DNA of 64,000 nt, taken from positions 22,744,269 to 22,808,268 of the forward strand of contig CM056566.1 in NCBI GenBank assembly GCA_029721515.1. Reading direction: 5' to 3'. This document shows positions 1-12,292 of the stretch, piece by piece; position 1 is the first letter of the stretch, and each line of letters starts with the position of its first letter. The position numbers and the translations under genes are program-made. The stretch is from Synanceia verrucosa (taxonomy: Eukaryota > Chordata > Actinopteri > Perciformes > Synanceiidae). Under the pieces are notes generated by a model that saw only the letters and a program-made list of their open reading frames with translations, ran no database searches and was not told the origin of the DNA.

Positions 1-19
1 GAAAAGAAAAGAAAAGGTA

Positions 20-260
20 ATAATTATTATTATTATTATTATCATAATTAAAATCTAGTGTTGGGAGTATTTTTATTTTTTCATTTAAATTTTATTAATT
101 ATTTAATAATTATTTCATCTTATTATTGTTATTATTGTCATTATTATTATTATTGTCTAGTGATGGGGTTTTATTTTATTTCCTTTTATTTAAATTTGAT
201 TATTAATATTATTATTATTAGTGTTGGGAACTTTTTTTATTTTTTCTTATTTTTAATGTA
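20..260. repeat. TTA/ATT-rich low-complexity DNA
   Basis: TTATTATTATT runs and T-rich DNA. The small open frame here is low complexity. Confidence 0.7.
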
Positions 261-1364
261 ATTTATTTATGTATTTGAGTATGTATATACAGTCTAAAAG
301 GCTGATCACAAAGAAAAGCAGAGCGTTAAATAGAAAATAGTTGACATATATGAGCCAGAGGACATCCCGGGACCTGGGCGGACTAAGTCCATCCCAGGAC
401 CAGGACCAGGTCTATCCCAGGTCCTGGTGTTTGGTCTAGCATTGGATCAAGGTGTCAAAACTACTGTGGGCCGACCCAGCGAGAGGAAACGAGGAATGAC
501 TGGATGAAAGGAGGAACAATGTGAGGAATGTGTGTGAAGTCTGGTGGCTGGTGAAGCGCTCCATCTGGACGAGGTCTGACACTTCAAGGGCAAAAGGTCA
601 ACGACTGTTTTAAGCCTCTGGTGAGGATTCGGTTATTAGCCTGGAGGAAGCACGGAGTTTGATGGGAAATATGGATGTTAAACTCTGTAGCCGAGGTGAA
701 GCTGAGGGGAAAAGATAAATTTTTAAAAAATCATTTAAGACCTAAAAAAACACCTGAGGTGAAATATTAGAAAGATGGTCGACGAGGTCGAGGAAGCTGC
801 AGAGGTTGTTGTTGGCTAAAAGCCATCAGTAGCCTATTAGCCTACTAAGCTAAGCTAAGCAATCAGTAGTTCAAAACACTAACCTGATTAAATTACATAG
901 AGTACACAGTGTACTACATAGAAGTACACCAACAGAAGCATCTGGACTGAGACACATGCAGTAGTTTGTCCATGAAACGCAGTACAAGCACACCTTGTAA
1001 ATGTCAAACCATCTGCTTGGAAGGCAAAAGAAAAGTCTATTTTCTTTTTTTTTAAATTAAGATAAAAAACAAACTGATGACCCCGTGTCATCAGGTCGCT
1101 CTGAACGTTAGCCTCTCTGCACAAACGTTAGAGTTTAATGGAGTGAATGCTTGACAAACAAACACCTGTTTGTAACAGTCAGCTGTGGTTTGTCTTTATA
1201 TTCTTGATTTTTCTTTATATATATGCATCACTTGTGTCTGTAGTTTAGGAACAGGTAAAAGGAAGCACGAACAGTAACATAAGCCAACCTGTAACAGAAG
1301 TGATTATTGGTTGAAATTAAAAGATTATTATTTACAGCATTTGTTTTATTTATTTACTTTCCAA

Positions 1365-1476
1365 TTCCTTTTAGGCATTGCTGTCTTTGTCTATGTGCTA
1401 TACTTAATTTAAATGCCTTGTTTCTCTTTGTTTTACTGTCTTGACTTTTTATGAAAAACCTCCATAAATAGAGCTT
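1365..1476 (+). repeat. Short interspersed repeat shared with 44.1 kb
   Basis: TTTTAGGCATTGCTGTCTTT, TGTGCTATACTTAATTTAAA and CCTCCATAAATAGA align with 44097-44195. The family is not recognised and is non-coding. Confidence 0.4.
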
Positions 1477-3170
1477 TCAAAAGAGAAATTAACAACAACA
1501 AACTAGTATTTTTTTAAACGTGTATATTTATATTTATAATATTTTTGTAAGAAGTCTGCTTGTATACAAACTTTGCTGTTGCCGTATTCTGAGTCAGAAC
1601 GAACAGGGAAGCTGAATATAGAATTGTCCCATAAACCTTTAACAAAGCTATGATATTTCAGATTGACGTGGCTGAATGTTTGACGTTTTCGCCACGCAGC
1701 ATCCAGGGCTAACCCTGTGATAATACCCAGGGTACAGAGAAAGGCTGAGGTGTTTTCAAGAGAGCAGAGCGCCTCTTTAAGGGAGGTGGATTCAGTGTCT
1801 AACATGTCAGAAAGGAACAGACACATGACCTGAGTTAATGTGGCTGTTCCCTTTAAACTGCTTTTGTGGGGAAAATACGAGGGATGAAAAATAGCTGAGA
1901 GGGTAACATGGAGCCCGTCAAACCCTCCACCCCCGACCCCGAGACCACCCAGACAGAATAGTGAGCTGTCAATCATTTCATTTGAGGGATAAACACTGCA
2001 GGATTTTGTTTCGTCGCGAAAGATCGCTCCATATTTCTTCTTTAACTCATATGAGGGATATATGGCACACAGCGGTTTGTGGTTGTCAACGTTTCTTTTC
2101 CTAAAAAACGTTGACTCAAACTCATTCAGACAACTTGAACATAACAGAGGCCGTTTCCTGTGTGGAGGTTAAGACTTCAGAGAGAAAAAAAGACGCCTCC
2201 GTCTGCATTATCAGAATAAAGTGCGATTGATAAAGAAGCAAATCATCGCCGTGGTGATAACACACACATCAGGGTCAGGTGAGGGCGCCGGCCGAGTGTG
2301 TGTCGACTCGTCTGTCAGCGCCGAGGTTTGAACTCTGTAATCCTTCTGTCAATAACTGGACCTCCTGTGACCAACATCAGTCCAAACAGGACCTGCTGCC
2401 TGCGTCCAGACCGCCGCTAATCTGGGGAGATTTAAGAGAAGTCGACAGAAATCGCTGCTCCTTTCACATAACGACGGACAAAGTGATATACGATCACATG
2501 CTGGAAACAGGAACGAAAACCCACTTTTTTTCCACCAACATGGAGCAGGTACCGCGCCGGTTCAGAGCAAAAATAACCTCCCAAAAACTACTGGACAGGT
2601 TGGAAAGAGAGACGGGCACCAGTGGAAATAACTGCTCCTGTTTTAGAAACTGGAAGAATAGAAGAAAAGCTCGCAGGGAAGCAGTGCACACCGCCATCTT
2701 CCTACAACAGATCACTTCCTGTTTGCAGCGTCCTCCATTGAAACCCTTTATTATGTGGAAGGAAGGCAATATTGTGTGTTGATATTCTACTGTCACCAGG
2801 TGAAATGATATTTATTTACATTTATACTTGTCCTTTTTTCTCTTTGAGTTGACCTATGATTATCGATTTCATAGCAGAATATGGAGCACAGCCAGATTTA
2901 TTATGTCCACGTTCTTTTCTTTGTTCATTTTTTTTTTTTGCAATGGAATAGTTTGGTGTTTTAATCTGGAAGTCTGAACTTCCAGAAGTTCTGAACTTTC
3001 CTCAGGGTGATTTTTTGGACCCAACTGTCCAATCACAGCAGAGGATGAGTGGGACAAATACCACAAAGTCCAGCCGTCACTTCTTCCTTGTGCACGTTTT
3101 TACTTCCATAAAAAAAAAAAAAAGAACTGCACCTCGTTATTCATCAGCATTCTGCATTTAACAACTACGA

Positions 3171-3194
3171 TAGACAGATAGATAGATAGATAGA
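3171..3194. repeat. GATA microsatellite
   Basis: ATAGACAGATAGATAGATAG, a short tetranucleotide run. Confidence 0.8.
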
Positions 3195-3965
3195 AAAACA
3201 AATGCCGAAGTTGAACGTCCCAGATCAACCAGTGTGAAGAACGTATACCAGCGGTTTTGTTCGCCCACTAACTCCAAAAACACTTCATTATGAGCCTCAT
3301 CATTTATCTGCAGCACATAAACGTCTCTTCATACTGGACATAAAACCATGAGGGCAGGAAAAACACATTTATCGTTCAGCTGTAAAGTCTGCATGGTTTG
3401 CAGCTAATGGGCTAAAACACTCAAAGCCACTGGTTTGATGCTTTAAAGAGACATTAGCACGTTCACAGTCACCTGTGGCCTGAAAACTTAAATTCTGGTG
3501 GTTAGAAAATCTGTTACTACATATACCGCTGCTGAAAATCTGCAGTCAGATACTGAAAAATGCACCAGAGAGGGAAAAACACATGCCAGCAGCATAATAA
3601 CACTCAGCAGGATGCATACATGTTATAAAACACAGGATCACAGTAAAAATGACCTGTAAAACACTTTTCATACTGTATTCATGGCAAATTCTAGGATTTT
3701 TGACTAGAAATCTGCAAGACGAGGCTGTTGTGAATATCACATTTTGGAGGAAAACTAGACTAAAAGTACGCACCAAGAAATTAAATTTCATGGCCTCTGT
3801 TTTCTGACAACATCCACAAACACGTCGCAGCTTCATATTCCCATTTACGAGGTTGTGAATGTCACAAGATATCAATGTTCACTATGTTTATGCTATATTT
3901 TCACCACTCTTCCTGCCACCAGACAGCGCTTAATGATGTGGAGCTGAAGGTGCTGTGTTTCTGTC

Positions 3966-4378
3966 TTAAAAGCCACCAGACTCCATTCACACAAACAGTG
4001 ATTTTACCTGTTAGAACACAGAGTCACTGCAGATAAAGGCATCTTTACTCAAATTTTCTGCAATATTTATCCACATGCGTGCATATGTGATTAAAAATAA
4101 TATATCTCTTCTGCTTTCCATTAAGATTTTTGGAACATGGTTGCAAGAGGATGAGCACCAGTGATGTTGGGAGGTAAGGTGCTGGAGATCCAATTTATCC
4201 CAAAAAGTGTCCAGTCCAAAAGCAGTGATGTAGTTTATTAATCAAGATATTCAATAAGGTTATGACTGATGTGAACTCTAGCACAAGCTGAGAAAACCCT
4301 CTCAGTTTGTATGTTTCTGAAGTGGGATTATATATAGTTTTAAAATGACTGTTTGTGTGAATGGAGTCTGGTGGCTTT
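3966..4378. mobile_element. Fold-back element, about 40-bp inverted ends
   Basis: The left end AAAGCCACCAGACTCCATTC plus ACACAAACAGTGATTTTA is matched inversely by TAAAATGACTGTTTGTGTGA plus ATGGAGTCTGGTGGCTTT at 4341-4378. There is no coding capacity. Related sequences lie at 4390-4480, 59000-59205 and 60298-60470. Confidence 0.6.
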
Positions 4379-4389
4379 GAAGAGATTTA

Positions 4390-4480
4390 ACTACATCCAT
4401 TCACAAAAACAGTCATTTTAAGAAAAAGAGAGTTGCTGGTCTATATCGATCAGTTAGTTTGTTTTATTGTGACTTTTGGA
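4390..4480 (+). repeat. Adjacent fold-back fragment
   Basis: A second partial copy directly after the first. It has CCATTCACAAAAACAGTCAT, GAGTTGCTGGTCTAT and CAGTTAGTTTGTTTTATTGT, which match the 59-kb copy. Confidence 0.45.
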
Positions 4481-4489
4481 TTCAAACTA

Positions 4490-4835
4490 AAGTGGTATTT
4501 ATTGCTGATTACCAAAACATATTTAATGTTTCTGTAATGTTAATCCACCAGTGTGTCCAAGCTTTTAATAGCCTTAATGATAAAATATGATTATGGTTGT
4601 TATCTCAGCATTTTCAAATTTACTGTTTCACCAAAAAAGATGTTAAATTGCAGTTATTTCCTGTCATTCATTTCTGACTTCTCAGTGAATTCCAGTGTTC
4701 TGGATCAACTGTGGGTCTAAAAAGGTGAATTCAGTTCAAATTCCTCACTCCTGTTCAAAATGCTGAAGAGTAGTGAACTCAGTGAGGAAGAAAGAGTCCA
4801 GTTAAAGTGAAGAAGATGATGCTGGAGGCTCTAAT
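4490..4835 (-). repeat. Unclassified interspersed repeat, copy 1
   Basis: Shares GGGTCTAAAAAGGTGAATTC, TTCCTCACTCCTGTTC and GATGATGCTGGAGGCTCT with 7650-8027 and 12293-12470, in the opposite orientation to those. It is non-coding. Confidence 0.6.
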
Positions 4836-6050
4836 GATGCTCTGATATATTAGTTAGCTCTGTTTACTGTAGCAGTGAAATCATGTCAGGTCACATGGGA
4901 TGAAGGTTGTAGAAGGGCAACTTGGAAAAAATGATAAACGTATGCACAAATCTGAATGTTCATTTTTGCATTAGGGTAGGATCTCCACCACAAGTCCACA
5001 TATACAGTATATAGTGTGTTTTACGAGAGTCTGGGTGTTTACAACAAACCATCTGCTGTTAAAAATGTCTGAATCAAAGCTAAAATGCCAAAAATCTAAA
5101 AATATGTTCCTCATAAAACAATGTGTTCTTACCTCGAGGGCCTCTGACTAATCCTATCAGACTAATGCTATCAAAACAGGTGCTAATCTCCTCGTCCTCA
5201 TCTAATAACACCTCTGGACTCGGCCGGTACCGAAGCCTCCAGAGGGGGTCTGAGCTCACAAACTAACTCTTGTCAGGAACACATGAAAGCTTTTCCTGGA
5301 GGAAAAAAAGAGGTGAAGAGGCACTGACTGCTTCATATTAGAGTTTAATTAAGTTAAAAGTCCTCTCTCGCTGTGCCGGCCAATAACTCAATTGAAGCTG
5401 TCTGTCCTTTCATGGCTCTGAGCTGCAGCGCTGGGATCAGCGGCCATAAAAAGCAGATCACGGCGTCGCCACTGCAGATGCCTCCGGTCAAACCGACGTC
5501 TCACTCATGTGATTAACTCAATAAAACTATTACGCAGACCTCCCTCTATCTTCGGTGCCCCCTCTTGGTTTATTTTCTTTTCATACTACCAGCTCACCAT
5601 CAGTGCTGTCCAACCTTTAACTTTCTGGGTTCAACCTCACGGCAGCCAAGACAAGCAGGTATCTGAAACAGTGAAGCAGGAAGCCAGAAAATCCCATTTG
5701 TTTTTCCAAATATTAATACACAGAAAGGCTCACTGCAGTCATCCTCTGATAAAAAAAAACATAACATATAACGACACAGTGATGTGAACATTATTTAAAG
5801 ATAGCCAAGCTGACACAGATAGAAGAGATAAGAGACAGCTGCTCTCATGGTGCTTTTTGGTCGTAATGGACTAGAAATTGAATTACAATATCAGGGAAGT
5901 ACTTCCTAAGCTAAGCTAGGATAAGCTAATGTCAGTGCAGCTCATCAGAGAGATGCTAAAGGCTAATAGGCTAAATGTACTATTTAGCAGTGATCAAGTC
6001 TCCACAGACCTGAGGATGAAAGTAAACGAAGAAGTTAACTACAGCGCTTG
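4836..6050. other. Intergenic
   Basis: Plain intergenic DNA, apart from the non-repetitive block at 5335-5490 and short GCTAAG repeats near 5910-5975. Confidence 0.55.
5335..5490. promoter_or_regulatory. Candidate conserved non-coding element
   Basis: TTTAATTAAGTTAAAAGTCC, CCAATAACTCAATTGAAGCT and GGCCATAAAAAGCAG mix homeodomain-type and GC words and show no repeat character. This is a weak call from sequence style only. Confidence 0.22.
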
Positions 6051-6532
6051 TTAACTCTTTGAGTGCCATTGACGTATTTCAACGTCATTTAAAATCCAAC
6101 GCTTGAGTGCCATTGACGTACGTCCAAGTGTTTTTTTCGCAGCAGCAGGCACAAGAGGGCGCTCTCACACAGCCTGTGAGTAATGTTGGGGCTTCTGGGA
6201 GATGTAGTCAGAGCATAAAGAGACGGTATACACCACAGAGATCAAAACAGGAAGTGGAGATGATCGAGATTAGAGAGTAAAACAAAGAATCTGGACAATC
6301 TGGTGAAAGTGTCCTCTACTCTACCTCTGATAAAACAAGAATGGAACAAGGTAAAAACAAACATTTTTTTCATGATGAAATAGAGAGTCTCTTCTTTCAT
6401 TTGAGCTATTCAGTGTTTTCAGAGACATAGTACAAAATATTCTGTGGGTCTAGAAATATGACTAAAATGGACAAAAACCACTGGAACAAGACACTTTCTG
6501 TTTTATAAAACCACTGGCACTCAGTGAGTTAA
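6051..6532 (+). mobile_element. piggyBac-type MITE, copy A (full length)
   Basis: The 482-bp unit begins TTAACTCTTTGAGTGCCA and ends TGGCACTCAGTGAGTTAA. The ends are inverted and each side carries TTAA, the piggyBac target duplication. TTAACCCTTTGAGTGC-type ends are typical of piggyBac elements. There is no transposase frame, so it is non-autonomous. GAGTGCCATTGACGTA occurs twice near the left end (6061-6076 and 6105-6120), and GACGTACGTC is a perfect palindrome at 6115-6124. The interior holds a CTCF-like core (6149-6162) and a ZNF143-like site (6193-6209). Four more copies occur in this window. Confidence 0.75.
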
Positions 6533-6774
6533 ATGGTGTCAGCTGACTGATGGGAAATGATCAGGAATAGAATTTTAAACGTACAATAAAAAATGTGACT
6601 GATTAAAAGCTGATGCTATTAGCCACCTGTCAGTACCTCACTGAATCTATGGAAGTGTTTTCTGGACTTCCATCCATTCACTCCTCCTGTTTTTCCTCCT
6701 CTTCCTCTCATACATCTTGTCTTTTTCACCACCACCACCTCGCTCTTCCTCCCTCTTCCTCCTCCACAATGACA

Positions 6775-7125
6775 GATCTCTGCTTAGCGCCTTCACAAAT
6801 TACAGATAACCTCTTATATTTTCTTTTTCCAGCGCTGGGCCTCATCTCTGCGGAGGCCGAGGCTTTGGTTCCGATCGGATGTCGGGGTGGGATAGAAAAA
6901 CAGATTCTCTCCCCTTTCCAACATTTGTTTAATCAGCCGTGGGAGAAAAGAGGAGGAGGCTTTTCAGCTGTTGCATAGATAAGATGAGCTGTGAGAGATC
7001 ATTAGAGAGGATTTCTTCTGGGTTTATAGCATCTCTCAGCCTCGCTGTGTTCACTTTTACCTACAGCAGGGGTTTTAATGTCACATTTTATCCAGCTAAC
7101 ATGCTGCTGTACGGGCGATAAATCT
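6775..7125. promoter_or_regulatory. Candidate conserved non-coding element
   Basis: Non-repetitive, moderately GC-rich, with ACATTTGTTTAATCAGCCG, GATAAGATGAGC and GGCGATAAATC words. Open frames crossing it lack any family motif. Confidence 0.22.
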
Positions 7126-7649
7126 TCCCCCATGCTCACGGTGACTCCCACAGTTCGATTTCAGCGCCTTGGCAGCACAGTTATTTCACTATGATGTGGT
7201 ATATGGCCTTCATTCATCGCTGCTACTGTTGAAGTTGATTCAAGCTGAGCTGACAGAGCAGCCTCAGATAAATCAAAGCTTTTGGACATGAAGAGATGGA
7301 CTTCTGAAGCTGCTTTGGGTCGAGTGTCTTGTATCGGTTGCAACATCTACCGGTTACACAAAGGTGAGAGGCGGTGGGATGTCCAGTCCTAACGAGAGGC
7401 AGTAACTCATGTCGAAGGGTAGAGTTATGACCTTTTACGCCACGGCGGGGGTTAAGTGTTTTCATTCCCCGACCAGCTGACACTCGACCAGGAGCAGTGC
7501 GTGGACAGCTTGATGCGTCCACGCCACAATTTACAGCCGCGATCGTCACTTTTGTTTATTTTTGCCCTCTGAACTCCTTGTTACCGAGCCTCCTGTCATA
7601 TACCTGCAAACTGTGTGTTTCTTTTCAAAAAATCTATCAGAGCAGCAGC

Positions 7650-8027
7650 TTCACCTCCAGCATCATCTCCTTCACTTTAAATGGACTCTTTCTTCCTCAC
7701 TGAGTTCACTGCTCTTCACCACTTTGAACAGGAGTGAGGAATTTAAACTGAATTCACCTTTTTAGACCCGAATTTGAGCCAAAATTTGTCAGAAATTAAT
7801 CAAATACAATAACTGCAATTTAACATCTCAATCAATAATAATGTGCTTTGATATTTTTTTCTGCTTTTTTTGTAAAACAGTAAATTTGAAAATTAAAGAT
7901 ATAATTTTGATTAAAGAGTTTGCACATACTGGTGGATTAATCATTAAAGAAACACTAAAATATTTTGGTAATCAGTAATACTGTTAATTTAGGGCAGCAG
8001 TGGCAAACACCTGGGTGGAGGAATAAT
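7650..8027 (+). repeat. Unclassified interspersed repeat, copy 2 (longest)
   Basis: Runs from CCTCCAGCATCATCTCC through GGAGTGAGGAATTTAAACTG and CACCTTTTTAGACCC to TTAATTTAGGGCAGCAGTGG and CAAACACCTGGGTGG. The last segment occurs alone, inverted, at 16010-16060, 20458-20500 and 43010-43060, so this is the best view of both family ends. Confidence 0.6.
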
Positions 8028-9014
8028 CCAATTGTTAAGCTCTGTATATCGAAAAAATCCCCCAACAAGAACAGATGGCAGTATCAGAAAAAACAACAAT
8101 AATGAAATGAAAAAGAGGAGTAAATGAGTGAAGAAATACATTAAAAATAAAGACGCAAATGATGCATACTTTCCGTGTAAAAAATAGCTACAAAAAAATA
8201 CACACATGCTGTTCAGACAGCAAACACTTAAATTTGAAAGTTTCCTATTTAGTTCATTCTTCCAATGTTTCTTCAATATCACCATTTTTCACAAACTGTT
8301 GTTATAAAACTAAAACTATAAAGCTTTTTTCCACTATATAAGTCAGCCTACCTGTTTTAACTCGTGTAAAAGAGAGGGGCAGAGTGTTGTCAGGGAAAAC
8401 TGTTCATTTCTGTCTAGTTTCCTCAACATATTCTGGTTTAGGTTTAGGTGGTGGGGTAAGAGCAGCTGGATCAGGGAACCAGAGCCCCCCATGGCTGACA
8501 TTTTGGATTTTAATTACCATAAGCGTAACCCTCTGACACTTGAACTCTCCTCTGCTGGAGTGGGTTTGACGCTGACTGATAAGACGCTCCAGTGTCGCTG
8601 GTCAGGATCTTTTTGTCAGATCCACATCCATAAAGCAAACAGTCGCTCGCCCTGGCGGAGCTTCAGCCACCCACTTTTTTCCATGAGCTGTCGACGCTCA
8701 GCCGGGACGTCCAACTTTCCACCGGGGTCGACGACAAAATATTGATTTCATCGCCACGTAAACAAAGTTGGTGATGGATGGTGGAAGTCATTTTTGGAGC
8801 CTCTCTACTTCGTGTGAAGGCATCCTCCTTTGACGGCGTTATGCGGCGGCCGTCTGACAGACTTGGGTCGGAAAAACACGAGGTTCCCATGATTCGCACT
8901 TTTGCGGCGGGCAAGGTTTCCAGCGTGAAGCAGAGGGTTTACCGACCTTTTGATCGGTGGAATGTAGTCATAAATCTTCTTTTATGGGATAGCACAACAT
9001 CACAATGACATTCG
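8028..9014. other. Intergenic, partly GC-rich
   Basis: 8490-8990 is more CpG-rich than its surroundings and includes CACGTAAACAAAG (forkhead-like). Short frames on both strands show no family motif. Confidence 0.5.
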
Positions 9015-9190
9015 GTGTGTCATGAGGACACATTTAGGTTTTTTTGCAAAATAAAACCACCATAACGTCTGCAGTTAAATTAAGACAGCAAAACCACTTA
9101 GGTTTAGGAAAAGCATCATGGTTTGGGGTAAAGGTAAGCACTTGAACTGGGGTTAGGGCCATTTAAATATATTTGGGAAAAGCATAAAAT
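9015..9190. repeat. Probable fish interspersed repeat (GGTTTAGG type)
   Basis: GTCATGAGGACACATTTAGG, GCAAAACCACTTAGGTTTAG and GGAAAAGCATCATGGTTTGG follow a wording I recognise as widespread in fish genomes. No second copy is clear in this window. Confidence 0.35.
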
Positions 9191-9510
9191 TACTATAGCC
9201 TCCTGTTAAAAGTTTGTTGGACCCATCCATCGGCCCACCATGAGAATTTTATTTTTTATTTTTATTTTTTTTATGTCACATGTTCTGAGCGTTATATATT
9301 TACATTACAATGTATAAGAAAAACACAAAAATCAAAAATGCTGGGTCAATGCCTTCTTATACTATATGAGAATTATATATAGAATTATATAGATATAAAT
9401 GTATTATTTATTATTAGAAGTGTTAGATAAAATGCATAAACAGAAATATTTCTGTTTATATTTTGTCTCTTTTAACAATGATTCATTGCTAACAGTTTAA
9501 CAACCAAGTA

Positions 9511-9942
9511 AGGCTGCAACTATCAATTATTTTCATTGTTTATTAATCTGCTGATTCTTGTCTTGATTAATCGATCGGCCGTTCGGTCAATAAGATGTCA
9601 GAAAATGATGTTCAGTATTTCCCAAAAACCCAAGATGACGTCCAAAATGTTGTTTTGTCTACAACTCAAAAACAAAACATTCAGTTTACTATGATAATTT
9701 TCTGTAATTCTTTGAGTGCCATGGACGTATACATATACGTCAAAGTGGGTTATTTTCGGCAGCAGACACAAGAGGGCGCTCTCATACAGCCTGTGAGTAA
9801 TTTTGGGGCTTCTGGGAGATGTAGTCAGAGCATAAAGTGTTTTCAGAGACATAGTACAAAATATTCTGTGGGTCTAGAAATATGACTCAAAATAGACAAA
9901 AACACTGGAACAAGCACTCAAAGGGTTAAAATGTTGCAGCTC
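9511..9942. mobile_element. TA-flanked MITE (GCTGCAAC family), interrupted
   Basis: The left end AGGCTGCAACTATCAATTAT is matched inversely by GTTGCAGCTC on the right. TA lies on both sides (9509-9510 and 9943-9944), which suggests a Tc1/mariner-like target. The interior carries the family signature (AAGATGTCAGAAAATG, TTTCCCAAAAACCCAAGATG). The piggyBac-type MITE copy B sits inside it at 9704-9929. Confidence 0.6.
9704..9929 (+). mobile_element. piggyBac-type MITE, copy B (internally deleted)
   Basis: A 226-bp relative of copy A in the same orientation. The right end is the cleanest of the family: its reverse complement starts TTAACCCTTTGAGTGC. The left TTAA has decayed to GTAA. The middle third is missing, but the CTCF-like core (9766-9779) and ZNF143-like site (9810-9826) are kept. 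The left end carries a near-perfect palindrome at 9724-9741. It sits inside another MITE spanning 9511-9942. Confidence 0.72.
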
Positions 9943-9944
9943 TA

Positions 9945-11349
9945 CTACCAATACACATAGTAGTTTTTCAGTATTTTATTACAAACTCTCCTATTTAACA
10001 AACTATTGTTTTATCTGGAGTCACAACACTCATAAAGGTAAACAGTAAATTTAAATACATTATCAAGTTATTTACCAGAAACATTCACCTGTGCATTATT
10101 CACAGGCCATCCTCACGTCAAACCAGTGAAGTCAAGCTGTGGTCAAGCACCTCAGATATTGACTATTGATTATAAACGAGATGCTGATCAGCCCAGGCAT
10201 TGTCTGGGATGTCTAATACTTAAGTAAAAGTAGTGGCTAGCATCAACTGTACGCTAAACTTCTGATGTGACTTTTGTTCCACTTCTCCCTCTCAAACTCT
10301 GGTCTAGATTCCTCTCTTGTCACTCCACTTCCTGCGTCATCTCCATCTCCATCACTTTTTACATGTCTTTCTCTGAAACTCTCCACATCTCAGCAGGAGC
10401 TAGAGATGCTGAGTGTCAAACTCATAAATTTCTCCTGGTGTGAAACAGAAGATGGCTTCCCGGGAGGTTTTTCATCACCGAAGCCTTTTTAGTGCCGCTC
10501 ACTGTCCACCGAAGCTAAACTGTTTATGCGTATGCATTCGAGACTCTGCGGTCGAAGCGAAGCGACGACGACTGAAGCGAACATCGGAAAAGAAAAGAGG
10601 GGATGATGGGAGGTCGTTGTGAAGCAGTTTGAACACAACGCAGAGTAATTCACTGACAAGATTAACATGCAGTTGATGTGAAGGTTTTCACTACAGGGTG
10701 CCAACAAATAAACGGAGACGACACCTACCCAATGGAGGGACAGCGCCATTCCCAAAATTCCACATGGGTGATCTGGTGTCACATGGTCCCAGCTCCCCCC
10801 CAAGGGATGGAAAGGTTATCCCGTTCTGCGAGAAACACGAATATGGAGGCATGATAAGGTTCTCTGGGACAGCTGTGGCCTAATTTCAAATCCACAGCAG
10901 CCGCTACACGGCGCTGGCAGATCACAGTCAGTCATCCGATAGCAGTGTGAAAATGAGACAGTTCGTCTTAAGATACATACAAATCGATTTTGCTTGCACT
11001 TGTGGTGCCTGATTTCATCTATCCAACTTAAGAGTCACATGGAAAATTCATATCAAACAACCAAACCAGCTGCAGGAACGAGACCACAAGTACACACTTG
11101 ATAAAACGTTTAGTTTCTATTTGCGCAGTTTTAGTTTATATTTTATATTTTAGGATTTATATTTTTGGAATGTCTGGACTTGAATTTCCCTCTGTACAGA
11201 AATTTTCTGATTTGACTTGCTGATTTGCTCTGTTAATTGGACTGTTTTGGATTTTATTTTGTATTTGTTATAAACGAATGGATTAAATGTAACACTGACC
11301 ACCAAAAGAGCCAACAGACCCAAGGTTCTAGTCTCAGGTGGATTATGGG
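9945..11349. other. Intergenic
   Basis: No repeats shared with the rest of the window and no supported exon. A CG-rich patch at 10530-10570 (GCGGTCGAAGCGAAGCGACG) is short. Confidence 0.5.
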
Positions 11350-11600
11350 ATAAGATAACCCTTTATTCGTACAACAAACGGAGAAATTTCCAGTGTTCCA
11401 TCAGCGAAGTGGATATATAATAAATATGAAGCAGTGACATCAGTAAACAAGTAGAATAAACAGAAAAATATGTAGATAAAGGTAAATAAGTATTTACTGT
11501 GTGACAAATGACTAATATAGATCAGTAAATAATGTGTAAATATAGAGGAGAATAGCTGAAAAAGGAAAAGTCAGATTATATAGAGCATAAGAGCATAATA
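11350..11600. repeat. Uninterrupted copy of the 28-kb older repeat
   Basis: Begins ATAAGATAACCCTTTATTCG and continues through CAGTAAACAAGTAGAATAAA and AATATAGATCAGTAAATAA, matching both flanks of the hAT insertion at 28.2 kb. It is AT-rich and non-coding. Confidence 0.55.
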
Positions 11601-12292
11601 GGCCGTCTGATGTAAAAAGAAAGCAGAAGTTTTGTACATTAACAAATAAAATGACTGCACATTTTTTTTCTCTCTTTTTTCACATGTGGCTCATGAGATA
11701 TTTAAAGCGACTGAAGGCTCTAACTTGAGAAACAAGAGGAAGCAGAACCCGATGCGGTTTTATCGACGACACCCTCCACCCCACCCACCCCTCCGGACAC
11801 TCAAAGTGTCCCACTTCGTCGGCCAAAAAGTCAAACCTTCACCCTCTCCCTCGGCTTACGAGGTGGCTGTGATGGAAAGAACGTGCGAGAACAGATGGCG
11901 TTAGCGCCACACACATGCTAAGAAGCGTGCAACAAATGGCTGAGAAGCGACTAAGCAAATGCTGAGATCTCTGCCTGTGTTTGTGTCATCGTGAATGAAC
12001 CGGTGGGCAGGTGCGCCGCTCGGTCATTAGTCTCGGAAGTCCTCAACACACTCAGACACCCACTTAGCATTTGTAGGCAGCAGTGAGAGGACAACGACTA
12101 TGGAGGGTTGACGGACGGACACTGATGTCCGTGGGTCATTTACTGTATGTTAAGATGTGGACATGGAGGACGGAGACAAGACCGGTCCAGACAGGGACGA
12201 TGTTCATGAGTCTTTTCCTGCCGTCATCACTTGTATTCAATCTCTGTTGTTTACCTTTACCAAAAGGTGAAATATCATAATTTAAAAATGTA

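Larger units (their letters stand above)
1..3965. other. Intergenic, no gene seen
   Basis: Low-complexity TTA DNA at the start, a 110-bp repeat at 1365, poly(A) near 3110 and a GATA run at 3171. The longest frame, 2279-2782 (+, 167 codons), shows no domain, no splice context and no codon bias I trust. Nothing else stands out. Confidence 0.6.

Noticed and set aside
2279..2782. 167-codon open frame (+)
   Set aside because: No recognisable domain, no repeat homology, no splice or promoter context, and within the length expected by chance in a window this size.
6613..6978. 121-codon Ser/His-rich frame (+)
   Set aside because: Low-complexity start, no domain. The non-repetitive block it crosses reads better as non-coding.
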